A stretch of DNA of 64,000 nucleotides from Cognatundibacterium oligocarboniphilum (GTDB lineage: Bacteria; Pseudomonadota; Gammaproteobacteria; Burkholderiales; Burkholderiaceae_D): NCBI RefSeq assembly GCF_013377855.1, contig NZ_JABXYJ010000005.1, forward strand, positions 177,810 to 241,809. The letters are read 5' to 3'. Positions 24,813 to 32,890 of this stretch are shown here, one piece after another. The stretch's first letter is position 1. Each line of letters begins with the position of its first letter. Both the position numbers and the translations under genes were made by a program. The notes under the pieces are model-generated. The model was not told the DNA's origin and did not search any database. It worked only from the letters and a program-made list of their open reading frames with translations.

Positions 24813-27077
24813 ATGACGCAAATTAAAAAGAGCCGCCGGCGTTTTATCCTGGGAGGCCTGGGGGCTGCCGGTGCGCTGGTGGTGGGCTGGGGAGTCATGC
24901 CGCCGCGCCAGCGGTTGAATGGCGCACATCCTTTGCCGGTCGTGCAGGGTGAGGTGGCGCTCAATGGCTGGATCAAGATTGCTGCTGATGGCATCGTCAC
25001 GGTTGCCATGCACCGCAGTGAAATGGGGCAGGGCATTCATACTGCGTTGCAGATGCTGGTAGCGGAAGAGCTGGATGTGCCGATACACATGATCAGAACG
25101 ATGCATGCGCCGGTCGATAAAATCTACGGCAACATGGCGATGCTGGCAGATGGCTTGCCATTTCATCCGGATGATCAGGGAACGGTGAAGCGGTTTGCGC
25201 AATGGATGACACTGAAAACCGCGCGTGAACTTGGTCTGCAGGTAACTGGTGGCTCTTCCAGCGTAAAAGATGCCTGGATGCCCTTGCGTGAAGCGGGCGC
25301 CACCGCGCGCGCTATGCTGGTGGCTGCCGCTGCGCAGGAGTGGCAGGTCTCTGCGAACCAGTGTCGCACTGAAAATGGCTTGGTCAAAAATGCGGCAGGA
25401 AAACAGCTGGCTTATGGCGTGCTGGCAGCAAAGGCAGTGAATGCGCGGCCAGAGTCATTCACGCTGAAAGATCCGAAGGCATTCACCTTAATCGGCCATC
25501 CCCAGGCGCGTACTGATACCCGCAGCAAAACTGATGGTTCCGCACAATATGGAATGGATGCGCGGCCTGAGGGTTTGCTGTATGCCGCACTAAAGATGAG
25601 TCCTGTAATTGGCGGTACTGTTAGACATGTTGATGAACAGGCTGTTCAGGGCTTGCCGGGTGTGCGTTATGTGGTCGATTTTTCCGCAGAAGCAGGACCG
25701 GCCGGCGTAGCGGGTGTTGCGGTAGTGGCAGACAGCTACTGGTATGCCAAAAAGGCGCTGGCTGCACTGCCGGTGGAGTGGAACCCTGGCCCGCATGCGG
25801 GTTTGACGACTGAGAAAGTGTTTCAGGAACTGGCGGAAAAAATCGACAGCGAATCCGGTTTCACCTATTACCGGCAGGGTGATGCTCCTGCCATGCTGAA
25901 CAGCGCCGACGCAGTGAAAAAAGTGCAGGCGGAATACCGCGCACCGTTTTTGGCGCATGCCGCCATGGAGCCTATTAACTGCACTGCGCAGCTGAAAGAA
26001 GGCAGGCTCGATCTGTGGGTATCAACGCAGGTGCCGAGCATTGTGGTCGACGTTGCGGCCAGGGCAGCCGGCATTCCGGCAGAGCAGGTGAACTTGCATA
26101 TGAGTTTTCTTGGCGGTGGTTTTGGACGCCGGCTGGAAGTCGACATGGTGCTGCAGGCTGTGGCGGTCGCCCGTAAAACCGGGGGGGTGCCTGTGAAGCT
26201 GATCTGGAGCAGGGAAGAGGATATCACGCATGATGTCTACCGCCCTGCTGCGCTGGCACGCTTCAGCGCAGCACTGGATGCGCAGGGGCGCGTCATTGCT
26301 TATGATAATAAATCAGCTTCCGGATCAATCACTCATCAGGTGCTCAAGCGCACGTTTGGCCTGATGGGTGCCGGGCCGGATAAAACCACTGCGGAAGGGG
26401 AGTTCGATACAGCATATCAATTCCCCCACCAGAAGATTGCACATGTGATCGTGCCGACCCCGGTGCCGCTGGGTTACTGGCGCTCGGTAGGGCATTCGCA
26501 TAACGCATTTTTCAAAGAGAGCTTCATTGACGAGCTGGCGCATGCTGCCGGTAAGCAGCCGGCAGCATTCCGGCGTGAATTGCTGAGCAATCAGCGACGT
26601 CACCTGACGGTGCTGGATGCCGCGCTGAATAAAGCGGGTGCCGCTCCTGAAGGCAGAGCGCATGGCATTGCGTTGCACCGATCTTTTGGCACCATCGTGG
26701 CCCAGGTGGCGGAGGTGTCTGTGCATGATCGGCAGATTCGTGTACATCGTGTGGTGTGCGCGGTCGATTGCGGGATTGCTGTTAACCCCAACATCATCAT
26801 GCAGCAGATGGAGTCCGCCGTGATATTTGGCCTGAGTGCTGCGTTATACGGTGAAGTGACGATCAAAGACGGCCAGGTTCAGCAAACCAATTTCCATGAT
26901 TATGCCGTGTTGCGTATGAACGAAGCACCACATGTGGAGGTGGTGATCGTGCCAAGTGCAGAGCCGCCGGAAGGGATTGGTGAGCCTGGTGTGCCGCCAG
27001 TTGCACCGGCGGTCGCCAACGCCGTGTTCATACTGACCGGTCAGCGCTTGCGCAGCCTGCCTCTGAAGCTGAGCTGA
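24813..27077 (+). CDS. Tat-exported molybdenum hydroxylase large subunit (IorB-like aldehyde/xanthine dehydrogenase family)
   Basis: 754 residues. The N terminus has a twin-arginine signal (SRRRFILGGLGAAGALVVG), so the protein folds with molybdopterin before export to the periplasm. Family landmarks: GEVALNGWIKIAADG, HRSEMGQGIHTALQMLVAEELDV (read in parts), the GGGFGRRLEVD molybdopterin motif and the C-terminal GIGEPGVPPVAPAVANA segment with the likely catalytic glutamate. The relatives (isoquinoline 1-oxidoreductase beta and similar) need a small [2Fe-2S] subunit, usually the adjacent gene, and a c-type cytochrome; neither is in this window. The substrate is unknown. ATG with GGAGA upstream. 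Confidence 0.87.
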   Translation: MTQIKKSRRRFILGGLGAAGALVVGWGVMPPRQRLNGAHPLPVVQGEVALNGWIKIAADGIVTVAMHRSEMGQGIHTALQMLVAEELDVPIHMIRTMHAPVDKIYGNMAMLADGLPFHPDDQGTVKRFAQWMTLKTARELGLQVTGGSSSVKDAWMPLREAGATARAMLVAAAAQEWQVSANQCRTENGLVKNAAGKQLAYGVLAAKAVNARPESFTLKDPKAFTLIGHPQARTDTRSKTDGSAQYGMDARPEGLLYAALKMSPVIGGTVRHVDEQAVQGLPGVRYVVDFSAEAGPAGVAGVAVVADSYWYAKKALAALPVEWNPGPHAGLTTEKVFQELAEKIDSESGFTYYRQGDAPAMLNSADAVKKVQAEYRAPFLAHAAMEPINCTAQLKEGRLDLWVSTQVPSIVVDVAARAAGIPAEQVNLHMSFLGGGFGRRLEVDMVLQAVAVARKTGGVPVKLIWSREEDITHDVYRPAALARFSAALDAQGRVIAYDNKSASGSITHQVLKRTFGLMGAGPDKTTAEGEFDTAYQFPHQKIAHVIVPTPVPLGYWRSVGHSHNAFFKESFIDELAHAAGKQPAAFRRELLSNQRRHLTVLDAALNKAGAAPEGRAHGIALHRSFGTIVAQVAEVSVHDRQIRVHRVVCAVDCGIAVNPNIIMQQMESAVIFGLSAALYGEVTIKDGQVQQTNFHDYAVLRMNEAPHVEVVIVPSAEPPEGIGEPGVPPVAPAVANAVFILTGQRLRSLPLKLS

Positions 27078-27087
27078 AATATGGTCG

Positions 27088-27170
27088 AATATACTATGGG
27101 GAGTATATAAAATTCCCCTTGTTTGACAAGGATGCTGGGCTGTTTTTGAAGAAATGATGGGGGAGTATCT
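27088..27170. promoter_or_regulatory. Palindromic ATATACT element plus half site before the secretion operon
   Basis: ATATACT (27089-27095), spacer ATGGGG, AGTATAT (27102-27108). A half site GGGAGTATCT follows at 27161-27170. Same layout and core as 6648-6720. Between them lies a small hairpin CCTTGT-TTG-ACAAGG at 27117-27131. It could control gspG, the upstream hydroxylase's 3' end, or both. Confidence 0.5.
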
Positions 27171-27298
27171 GATTTGATGATTTTTTTGTTATTTTTGAGT
27201 AACAGTTAATCATCCTGTTGTATTCCCGTTTTATACTGCGATGCGCCGCAAGCTGTGCTTGTTCTTTCATGTTGAACTTTTTTTTGACCGAAGTGTTT

Positions 27299-27757
27299 AT
27301 GTTGAATTTTCAGACTATGTCCGTTCCTCCGGCAAAGCGCCGCGCACGTGGATTTACGCTTATCGAAATCATGGTGGTGGTGGTCATCATGGGAATCCTG
27401 GCGGCGCTGGTGGTGCCCAAACTCATGGGCCGTACTGATGATGCCCGTATTTCTGCCGCACGGCAGGATATCGCCACCCTGATGCAGGCGCTGAAACTGT
27501 ACCGCCTGGACAACCAGCGTTATCCGACCACGGAGCAAGGCCTGCAGGCGTTGATCGTGAAACCGACGACCGGTCCTGCCGCGAATGGCTGGAAAACCGG
27601 CGGTTATATTGAAAAATTGCCGAAAGACCCGTGGGGGAATCCCTATCAGTATCTGTCCCCGGGTATCAAGGGTGAAGTTGATGTATTTTCCTACGGTGCT
27701 GATGGTCAGCCCGGCGGTATCGATAAGGATGCCGATATCGGCTCCTGGGACATGTAA
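27299..27757 (+). CDS. gspG: Type II secretion major pseudopilin GspG
   Basis: 152 residues. The prepilin peptidase site is RARG before FTLIEIMVVVVIMGILAALVVP: cleavage after the glycine, methylation of the new N-terminal phenylalanine, and the conserved glutamate at +5. The C-terminal domain has the YRLDNQRYPTTEQGLQAL and KDPWGNPYQYLSPG segments typical of GspG with its calcium site. Polymerises into the periplasmic pseudopilus. The start at 27299 gives a 24-residue leader; an inner ATG at 27317 is equally possible. First gene of a 12-gene operon. Confidence 0.96.
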   Translation: MLNFQTMSVPPAKRRARGFTLIEIMVVVVIMGILAALVVPKLMGRTDDARISAARQDIATLMQALKLYRLDNQRYPTTEQGLQALIVKPTTGPAANGWKTGGYIEKLPKDPWGNPYQYLSPGIKGEVDVFSYGADGQPGGIDKDADIGSWDM

Positions 27758-27766
27758 AGCAGATAC

Positions 27767-28231
27767 ATGAAGTCTGTGCGCAGGCAGCAGGGGTTCACGC
27801 TGCTGGAATTACTGGTGGTTCTCGTCATCGTCGGCATCATGCTGGGCGTTGTGAGTTTTAACGCCATGCCAGACCAGCGCCAGCGGCTGGAAATTGACGC
27901 GCGACGGATTGCTTTGCTGATGCAACTGGCACGCGATGAGGCGATTCTGCGCAATCTGCCGGTTGCGTTTGAGGCCGATCAGTCCGGTTACCGTTTCCAG
28001 ATCCGAGAAGACCGGATCTGGCTTCCGCTGAAAGATGACTTACTGCGCGAACGCAATTTCGAATTATCTCCCGTGAAGCTGCAAATGGAACCCGTCCCGT
28101 TTCAGACTATGCCCATGCGCGTGGTGTTTGGCAGGGAGCCGGTCGATAAGCCGTTTATCCTGACCTTACAGTCGGGTGACAGCAGTGTACGGATCCGGGC
28201 TGATGGCATCGGGCATTTTTTGGTGGAATAA
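27767..28231 (+). CDS. gspH: Type II secretion minor pseudopilin GspH
   Basis: 154 residues with the prepilin motif RRQQG before FTLLELLVVLVIVGIMLG at the N terminus, then a beta-rich domain beginning RLEIDARRIALLMQLARDEA and ending in VRIRADGIGHF, as in GspH/FimT proteins. A tip component of the pseudopilus. It starts nine bases after gspG and its stop lies one base before the gspI start, so translation is coupled. Confidence 0.93.
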   Translation: MKSVRRQQGFTLLELLVVLVIVGIMLGVVSFNAMPDQRQRLEIDARRIALLMQLARDEAILRNLPVAFEADQSGYRFQIREDRIWLPLKDDLLRERNFELSPVKLQMEPVPFQTMPMRVVFGREPVDKPFILTLQSGDSSVRIRADGIGHFLVE

Positions 28232-28232
28232 A

Positions 28233-28622
28233 ATGAACCCGGATATTTCTTCTTCTGTCCGTTCCCGCGGATTTACTCTGCTCGAAGTGTTGGTGGCGCT
28301 GGTGATTGTCGGCACTGCACTGGGCGCCAGCCTGCGGGCAGTCGGCAGCCTGACGCAAAACAGCAGTGACCTCAGGGCATCGCTGATGGCAACCTGGTCT
28401 GCAGAAAACCGTCTGGCGCAGATACGGTTGGCAAGAGAATGGCCGGCATTTGGCGAGCGCAGCTTTGATTGTCCGCAGGCTGATCTGCAATTAACCTGCG
28501 AAGAGCATGTCATCGCCACACCGAATCCCTCTTTTCGCCGGGTGGAAGTGTTTGTCTATGAGACGGCCAGGCCAGAGCGCCACATTATCAAGCTGACGCA
28601 GGTGGTACCGAATGCCTTGTGA
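28233..28622 (+). CDS. gspI: Type II secretion minor pseudopilin GspI
   Basis: 129 residues. Prepilin motif RSRG before FTLLEVLVALVIVGTALGA. The C-terminal domain has the short GspI pattern (ATWSAENRLAQIRL), followed by a two-cysteine segment (C94 and C102 region, DCPQADLQLTCEE) that could form a disulfide. Forms the tip complex with GspJ and GspK. The start ATG overlaps the previous stop region, and the end overlaps gspJ by 11 bases. Confidence 0.93.
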   Translation: MNPDISSSVRSRGFTLLEVLVALVIVGTALGASLRAVGSLTQNSSDLRASLMATWSAENRLAQIRLAREWPAFGERSFDCPQADLQLTCEEHVIATPNPSFRRVEVFVYETARPERHIIKLTQVVPNAL

Positions 28623-29301
28623 CCGGATTCCTGTACAGTCTCAAATCAAGGTCAGTCGCGGCTTCACGCTGATTGAGCTGCTGGTTGCCATCACTATCCT
28701 GGCGATTGTGGCAGTTTTGGGGTGGCGCGGTCTTGACAGTATTGTGCGTGCCAGGATTGCATTGAATGCCAGCATGGAACAGACGCGCGGCATTCAGCTG
28801 GCTTTTGCGCAGATCGAAAATGACGGCGCTCATCTCATCGACGCTGGTCTGATGCCGGGACGCAGTGTGCTCAATACCGCCGGCAACAAACTGATGCTGA
28901 TCCGTAGTGTGTCTGAAGAAAACCAGCCGACCCGCTATCAGATTGTGGTGTACAGCGTGAATGACAGCCAGCTGGCGCGGCGCGAATCGTTGCCGACGCG
29001 GGAGCTGGCAGTATTGAAGCAGGATTGGCAGAGTGCCGCCGATGATAGCGACAGCTGGGGTCGTATCTTGTTGCAAAAAGATGTAGCGCAGATTGCGATG
29101 CGGACCTGGAAGCTGGGGGAAACCGGCTGGCGGGTCGGTGGCAGCGATGTGCAGAATATGACCGATGAAAACAAGATTAAAAACGGCATTGCGGCAGATT
29201 CCCTGAATAAAACTGCAAAACTGACCGGACTGGAAGTCTCTTTGCTGGTGCAGGGGCAGAGTGCGCCGATGATCAAAGTATTTTTGCTGGGAGCTGGCTG
29301 A
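28612..29301 (+). CDS. gspJ: Type II secretion minor pseudopilin GspJ
   Basis: 229 residues. Prepilin motif KVSRG before FTLIELLVAITILAIVAVLGWRGLD. The downstream part has the usual GspJ core (AFAQIENDGAHLID, then TRYQIVVYSV and a W-rich segment). Tip-complex partner of GspI and GspK. The 11-base overlap with gspI and the one-base overlap with gspK indicate tight translational coupling in the operon. Confidence 0.93.
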   Translation: MPCDRIPVQSQIKVSRGFTLIELLVAITILAIVAVLGWRGLDSIVRARIALNASMEQTRGIQLAFAQIENDGAHLIDAGLMPGRSVLNTAGNKLMLIRSVSEENQPTRYQIVVYSVNDSQLARRESLPTRELAVLKQDWQSAADDSDSWGRILLQKDVAQIAMRTWKLGETGWRVGGSDVQNMTDENKIKNGIAADSLNKTAKLTGLEVSLLVQGQSAPMIKVFLLGAG

Positions 29302-30332
29302 TGAGGCTCTCAAGACCAATGCGCAGGCAGCGAGGTGTTGCCGTGGTGACGGCACTGTTGCTGACCACGCTGGCCATCACCATCGTCGCCAGTCTGTTCT
29401 GGCAGCAGCAGGTTCAGGTACGTTCGATCGAAAACCAGCGCATGCAGTTGCAGAAAAAATGGATATTGCGCGGTGCGATTGACTGGGCGCGGCTGATCCT
29501 GCGTGAAGATGCGCGCCAGTCCGCCAAGGTGGACTATCTGGGGGAGCCGTGGGCCGTGAAGCTGGCTGATACCCGTCTTGATCAGTATGTGGAAAATGGC
29601 CGTGCAGAGACAGAGGAGAGTGATGCCACCCTGTCAGGCCAGATCGTTGATGCTCAGGCGTCATACAATCTGAATAATCTGGCGACTAACGGCGTGATTG
29701 ATCCGCGTGAACTTGCGGCATTTTCCCGGTTGCTGGTGAATCTCCGACTGTCGCCCGATCTGGCGCAAGCAGCCGCTGACATGATCGCAGCCAGCCAGTC
29801 TCAGATCAAAACACCGGCCGGCGCGCCGGACAGTTCTCCTGCGAGCGCCACCAGTACTGTAAGTAGTGTGGTAAATGCAAAAACTGACTCTGTGAACGAT
29901 CGTACTGAAGTACAATTCTTGCGCCTGGTACAGGTGGAAGATCTGCTTGCGGTTTCCGGTTATACGCCGGAAATTGTAGAAAAACTCCGTTCTTATGTCA
30001 TGGTATTACCGCGTAAAACAGCCACTACCGCGGTGAATCTGAATACGGCGCCGGCAGAAGTGCTGGCAGCCAGGATCGAAGGCGTCAGCATGGCGGATGC
30101 CGCGCTGATGGTCGCCAGCCGTGATCGTGCGTATTTCCGTGATTTGGCGGATTTCCATCAACGTTTTCTGGATAAGGGTAAAACGACGACGGATAAGGAT
30201 ATCCAGGTCTGGACCCAGTTTTTTGTGGTGAACGGCAAAGTGAAAATGAATCGCTCGCTGATGGATGTCAGTGCATTGATTGAGCGCGCCGATGATGGGG
30301 CAACGACCGTATTATGGGTCAGGGATAATTAA
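29301..30332 (+). CDS. gspK: Type II secretion minor pseudopilin GspK
   Basis: 343 residues, the large minor pseudopilin that caps the tip. Prepilin site RQRG before VAVVTALLLTTLAITIVASLFW; as usual in GspK the +5 glutamate is absent. A helical insert domain follows (ASYNLNNLATNGVIDPRELAAF), and the TAVNLNTAPAEVLAARIEGV segment is the second helix-hairpin-helix-like part of the T2SK fold. An internal Ser/Thr/Ala-rich stretch at about 170-195 looks flexible. Confidence 0.93.
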   Translation: MRLSRPMRRQRGVAVVTALLLTTLAITIVASLFWQQQVQVRSIENQRMQLQKKWILRGAIDWARLILREDARQSAKVDYLGEPWAVKLADTRLDQYVENGRAETEESDATLSGQIVDAQASYNLNNLATNGVIDPRELAAFSRLLVNLRLSPDLAQAAADMIAASQSQIKTPAGAPDSSPASATSTVSSVVNAKTDSVNDRTEVQFLRLVQVEDLLAVSGYTPEIVEKLRSYVMVLPRKTATTAVNLNTAPAEVLAARIEGVSMADAALMVASRDRAYFRDLADFHQRFLDKGKTTTDKDIQVWTQFFVVNGKVKMNRSLMDVSALIERADDGATTVLWVRDN

Positions 30333-30334
30333 AT

Positions 30335-31597
30335 TTGAATATGGCAAGTACACTTTATATTGCTTTGCCCGCCAGGATGAGCGCGCAGAATCAGCCGGGG
30401 CTGCTGACTGGCGCCTTGCCATTCGCGCTGATGTCTGCCGAAGGGCATGTGCTGCAACAGGGCCGGAAAACCTTTGCCGAATTGCGCTCCCTGAGCCGTG
30501 ATGTGCGACAGGTCAGTCTGTTGCTGGCGGGATCTGATGTGAGCCTGCAGCAGATCAAGGTGCCGCCGATGTCCGGCATGAAATTAAAGAGCGCTCTGCC
30601 GAATATGCTCGAAGAGCAGATCGTCAGCGATCCTGCGGAGGTCGTATTGGCAGCGACTCCGGTGCGGGAGGGGAAAGTCAGCGTCGCAGTCACTGACAGA
30701 CGTTGGCTGGATCTTGTCGCTGAACAGGTCAAAGACTGGCCGGTGAAAAAAATTGCTGCCTTTCCGGCGCAGCTGGCGGTACAGCAACCGGCAGAAGGAC
30801 AATCCGGCGTTGCCGTACTGGACGACGTGGGTAGATCCCTGACCTTGTTGCTGCGTCAGCAGGAGCAGAGCGTGGGGATGTTGCTGGCGGATGCGGATGC
30901 CTCTCAGGTGGCGGCAATGCTGCAATTAGTGGCACCGGCAGCGGAAATCCCGTTGTATGTGGATGCAGTGACGTTGGATGCCTGGCAGCAAAAACTGCAT
31001 GCGCTGGGTGAGGTTATCGCCAGCCAATATCCCTTGAAAGCCATTAGCTGGGTCGTGCGGACTGCAGGGCTGAATGCCGATACGCCGGATTTACTGTCGG
31101 AAATCAACGCCATTCACCGGCCTGCCATCGACTGGACAGCGTGGCGCTGGCCATTGCGACTGGTGCTGGCAGCCTTGCTGGTGAATGTGACTGCGCTGAA
31201 TCTGGACTGGTATAGGCTCAAGCGTGAAGCGCGCGGACTCAGCGATGTACTGCTGCATACCTATCAGAACAGTTTTCCGAAAGAAACCACGATCCCTGAT
31301 CCGCTGGAACAGATGCGACAAAAAGTCAGCATGGTACAACGCCAGTCGGGGCAGTTTGCCCCCAATGATTTTGCCGTCATGACCGGGCAGTTCACTCAGA
31401 TATGGGAGCGTGTGATGGCGGGTAAATCCGCGGCCGTCAGCAGTGTTGAATACAGAGAGCGGGCCTTGCATGTGAAAGTGAAATCGCCGGGGCAGATTCC
31501 GCTCGATCAACTAAGGGCTGCATTGGAAGAAAAATCGATGCGGCTTGAAGCAACACCGGATGGTGTATTGCATATCAGCCTGGGAGGAAAGCACTGA
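30335..31597 (+). CDS. gspL: Type II secretion inner-membrane platform protein GspL
   Basis: 420 residues. The N-terminal two thirds are the cytoplasmic actin-like domain that recruits the GspE ATPase. A single membrane segment (about WPLRLVLAALLVNVTALNL) lies near residue 270, followed by a periplasmic ferredoxin-like domain. The reading frame can start at TTG 30335 (AGGGA nine bases upstream) or ATG 30341; the former has the better spacing. It overlaps gspM by one base. Confidence 0.92.
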   Translation: MNMASTLYIALPARMSAQNQPGLLTGALPFALMSAEGHVLQQGRKTFAELRSLSRDVRQVSLLLAGSDVSLQQIKVPPMSGMKLKSALPNMLEEQIVSDPAEVVLAATPVREGKVSVAVTDRRWLDLVAEQVKDWPVKKIAAFPAQLAVQQPAEGQSGVAVLDDVGRSLTLLLRQQEQSVGMLLADADASQVAAMLQLVAPAAEIPLYVDAVTLDAWQQKLHALGEVIASQYPLKAISWVVRTAGLNADTPDLLSEINAIHRPAIDWTAWRWPLRLVLAALLVNVTALNLDWYRLKREARGLSDVLLHTYQNSFPKETTIPDPLEQMRQKVSMVQRQSGQFAPNDFAVMTGQFTQIWERVMAGKSAAVSSVEYRERALHVKVKSPGQIPLDQLRAALEEKSMRLEATPDGVLHISLGGKH

Positions 31598-32097
31598 TGC
31601 TGCAACAGTTTTTACAAGAATATGCACGCTTCTGGCAGCAACGCGATCAGCGCGAGCGCCGTTTGCTGACTGGCGGTGCGGCAGTTGTACTGCTGGCTTT
31701 GATTTATCTGATTTGTTTTGAGCCGGCATGGAGTGGCAGAAGCCGTCTGCAGAAACAGATTCCCGTCTTGCGGCAACAGGTCGCTGAAATTGCGGCATTG
31801 CAGTCACAGTACACGCAACTGGCTGCCAGCGTTGCGCAGTTCAGTGAGCCTGTCAGCCGGGAAATTGTCGAAGCATCGCTGGCTACCCGTGGTATCAAGG
31901 CGCAAACCCTGAATATGTCGGATGACATTGTACGTTTGCAGATACAGGCGGTTTCTTATGCAAATATGATGGAATGGCTGGTTGAAGCACAAAAATCATC
32001 GCGTCTGACAGTCGAGGAAGCCAGATTTACAGCTTTGCCTGAAACAGGGCAAGTGAACGTCAGCCTGACGCTGAAGCAGCAACGGGGCGGGAACTGA
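31597..32097 (+). CDS. gspM: Type II secretion inner-membrane protein GspM
   Basis: 166 residues: a short cytoplasmic start rich in charged residues (RFWQQRDQRERRLLTGG), one membrane segment (AAVVLLALIYLICF), a coiled stretch (LQKQIPVLRQQVAEIAALQSQ, read in parts) and a small periplasmic ferredoxin-like domain. Pairs with GspL in the assembly platform. ATG overlaps the gspL stop; followed four bases later by gspN. Confidence 0.92.
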   Translation: MLQQFLQEYARFWQQRDQRERRLLTGGAAVVLLALIYLICFEPAWSGRSRLQKQIPVLRQQVAEIAALQSQYTQLAASVAQFSEPVSREIVEASLATRGIKAQTLNMSDDIVRLQIQAVSYANMMEWLVEAQKSSRLTVEEARFTALPETGQVNVSLTLKQQRGGN

Positions 32098-32101
32098 GCG
32101 C

Positions 32102-32890
32102 ATGGGATCGGGTTTGTGGTCTTCGCGTCTGACCTGGCTGCTGATTGCCATTGGCAGTATTGTGCTGTCAGTGCTTTTTTTTCTGCCGGCGAGCTGGCTG
32201 GGCGCTGTTCTCGAAAAACAGACGCAAGGCCGTTTAAGCTTAGGAGATGTGCAGGGATCGTTCTGGCATGGCTCGGCATTTGTCGGTGTGGCGTCCGGTG
32301 CGGAAAAACCGGTGACGCCTTTATTTGCAGGTCGTTTTTCCTGGCAGATTTCCCCGCTGATTTTTTTAGGGCAGCTTGATGCGCAGTTGAGTAACAGCGA
32401 ATCGCTGTCAGCTCCTGTGCATGTTCAGGGTAGTCTCTCGGAATGGCAGGTGAGCCCGGCGCAACTGGCTTTGCCCACCGAACGGCTTGAGGGGCTGGGT
32501 GCGCCGCTCAATACAATCGGCCCGACAGGTAAGCTGTCTTTGAGCTGGAATCATCTGCACTTTAGCCGTGATAACCGCATGCTGCAGGCCGCCGGGCAAT
32601 TACAATTGCACTTGACGGAGATGGCTTCGCGCCTGTCACCAATCCGGCCCTTAGGCAGCTACGTTATGAATTTCGATCTTCAGGGAGCAAATGCCAGCTT
32701 GAATCTGATGACCGAAAAAGGCCCTATGATGCTGAGCGGCAGCGGTGACATCACCAATGGACATTTTCAGTTTTCCGGTAAAGCCTGGGCACAGCAAGGG
32801 CAGGAAGCAAAATTGGCAAATCTGTTGAATTTGCTAGGGCAGCGCCGCAAGGACGGCGATCAGGACATCATTGCGTTAGAGTTTAAATGA
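32102..32890 (+). CDS. gspN: Type II secretion protein GspN
   Basis: 262 residues with one N-terminal membrane segment (LTWLLIAIGSIVLSVLFFLPASW, read in parts), then a long beta-rich periplasmic domain with GDVQGSFWHGSA and a GPTGKLSLSWNHL segment, as in GspN/PulN. GspN is an accessory component present in only some systems and of unclear function. The stop codon overlaps the gspD start (ATGA). Confidence 0.9.
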   Translation: MGSGLWSSRLTWLLIAIGSIVLSVLFFLPASWLGAVLEKQTQGRLSLGDVQGSFWHGSAFVGVASGAEKPVTPLFAGRFSWQISPLIFLGQLDAQLSNSESLSAPVHVQGSLSEWQVSPAQLALPTERLEGLGAPLNTIGPTGKLSLSWNHLHFSRDNRMLQAAGQLQLHLTEMASRLSPIRPLGSYVMNFDLQGANASLNLMTEKGPMMLSGSGDITNGHFQFSGKAWAQQGQEAKLANLLNLLGQRRKDGDQDIIALEFK

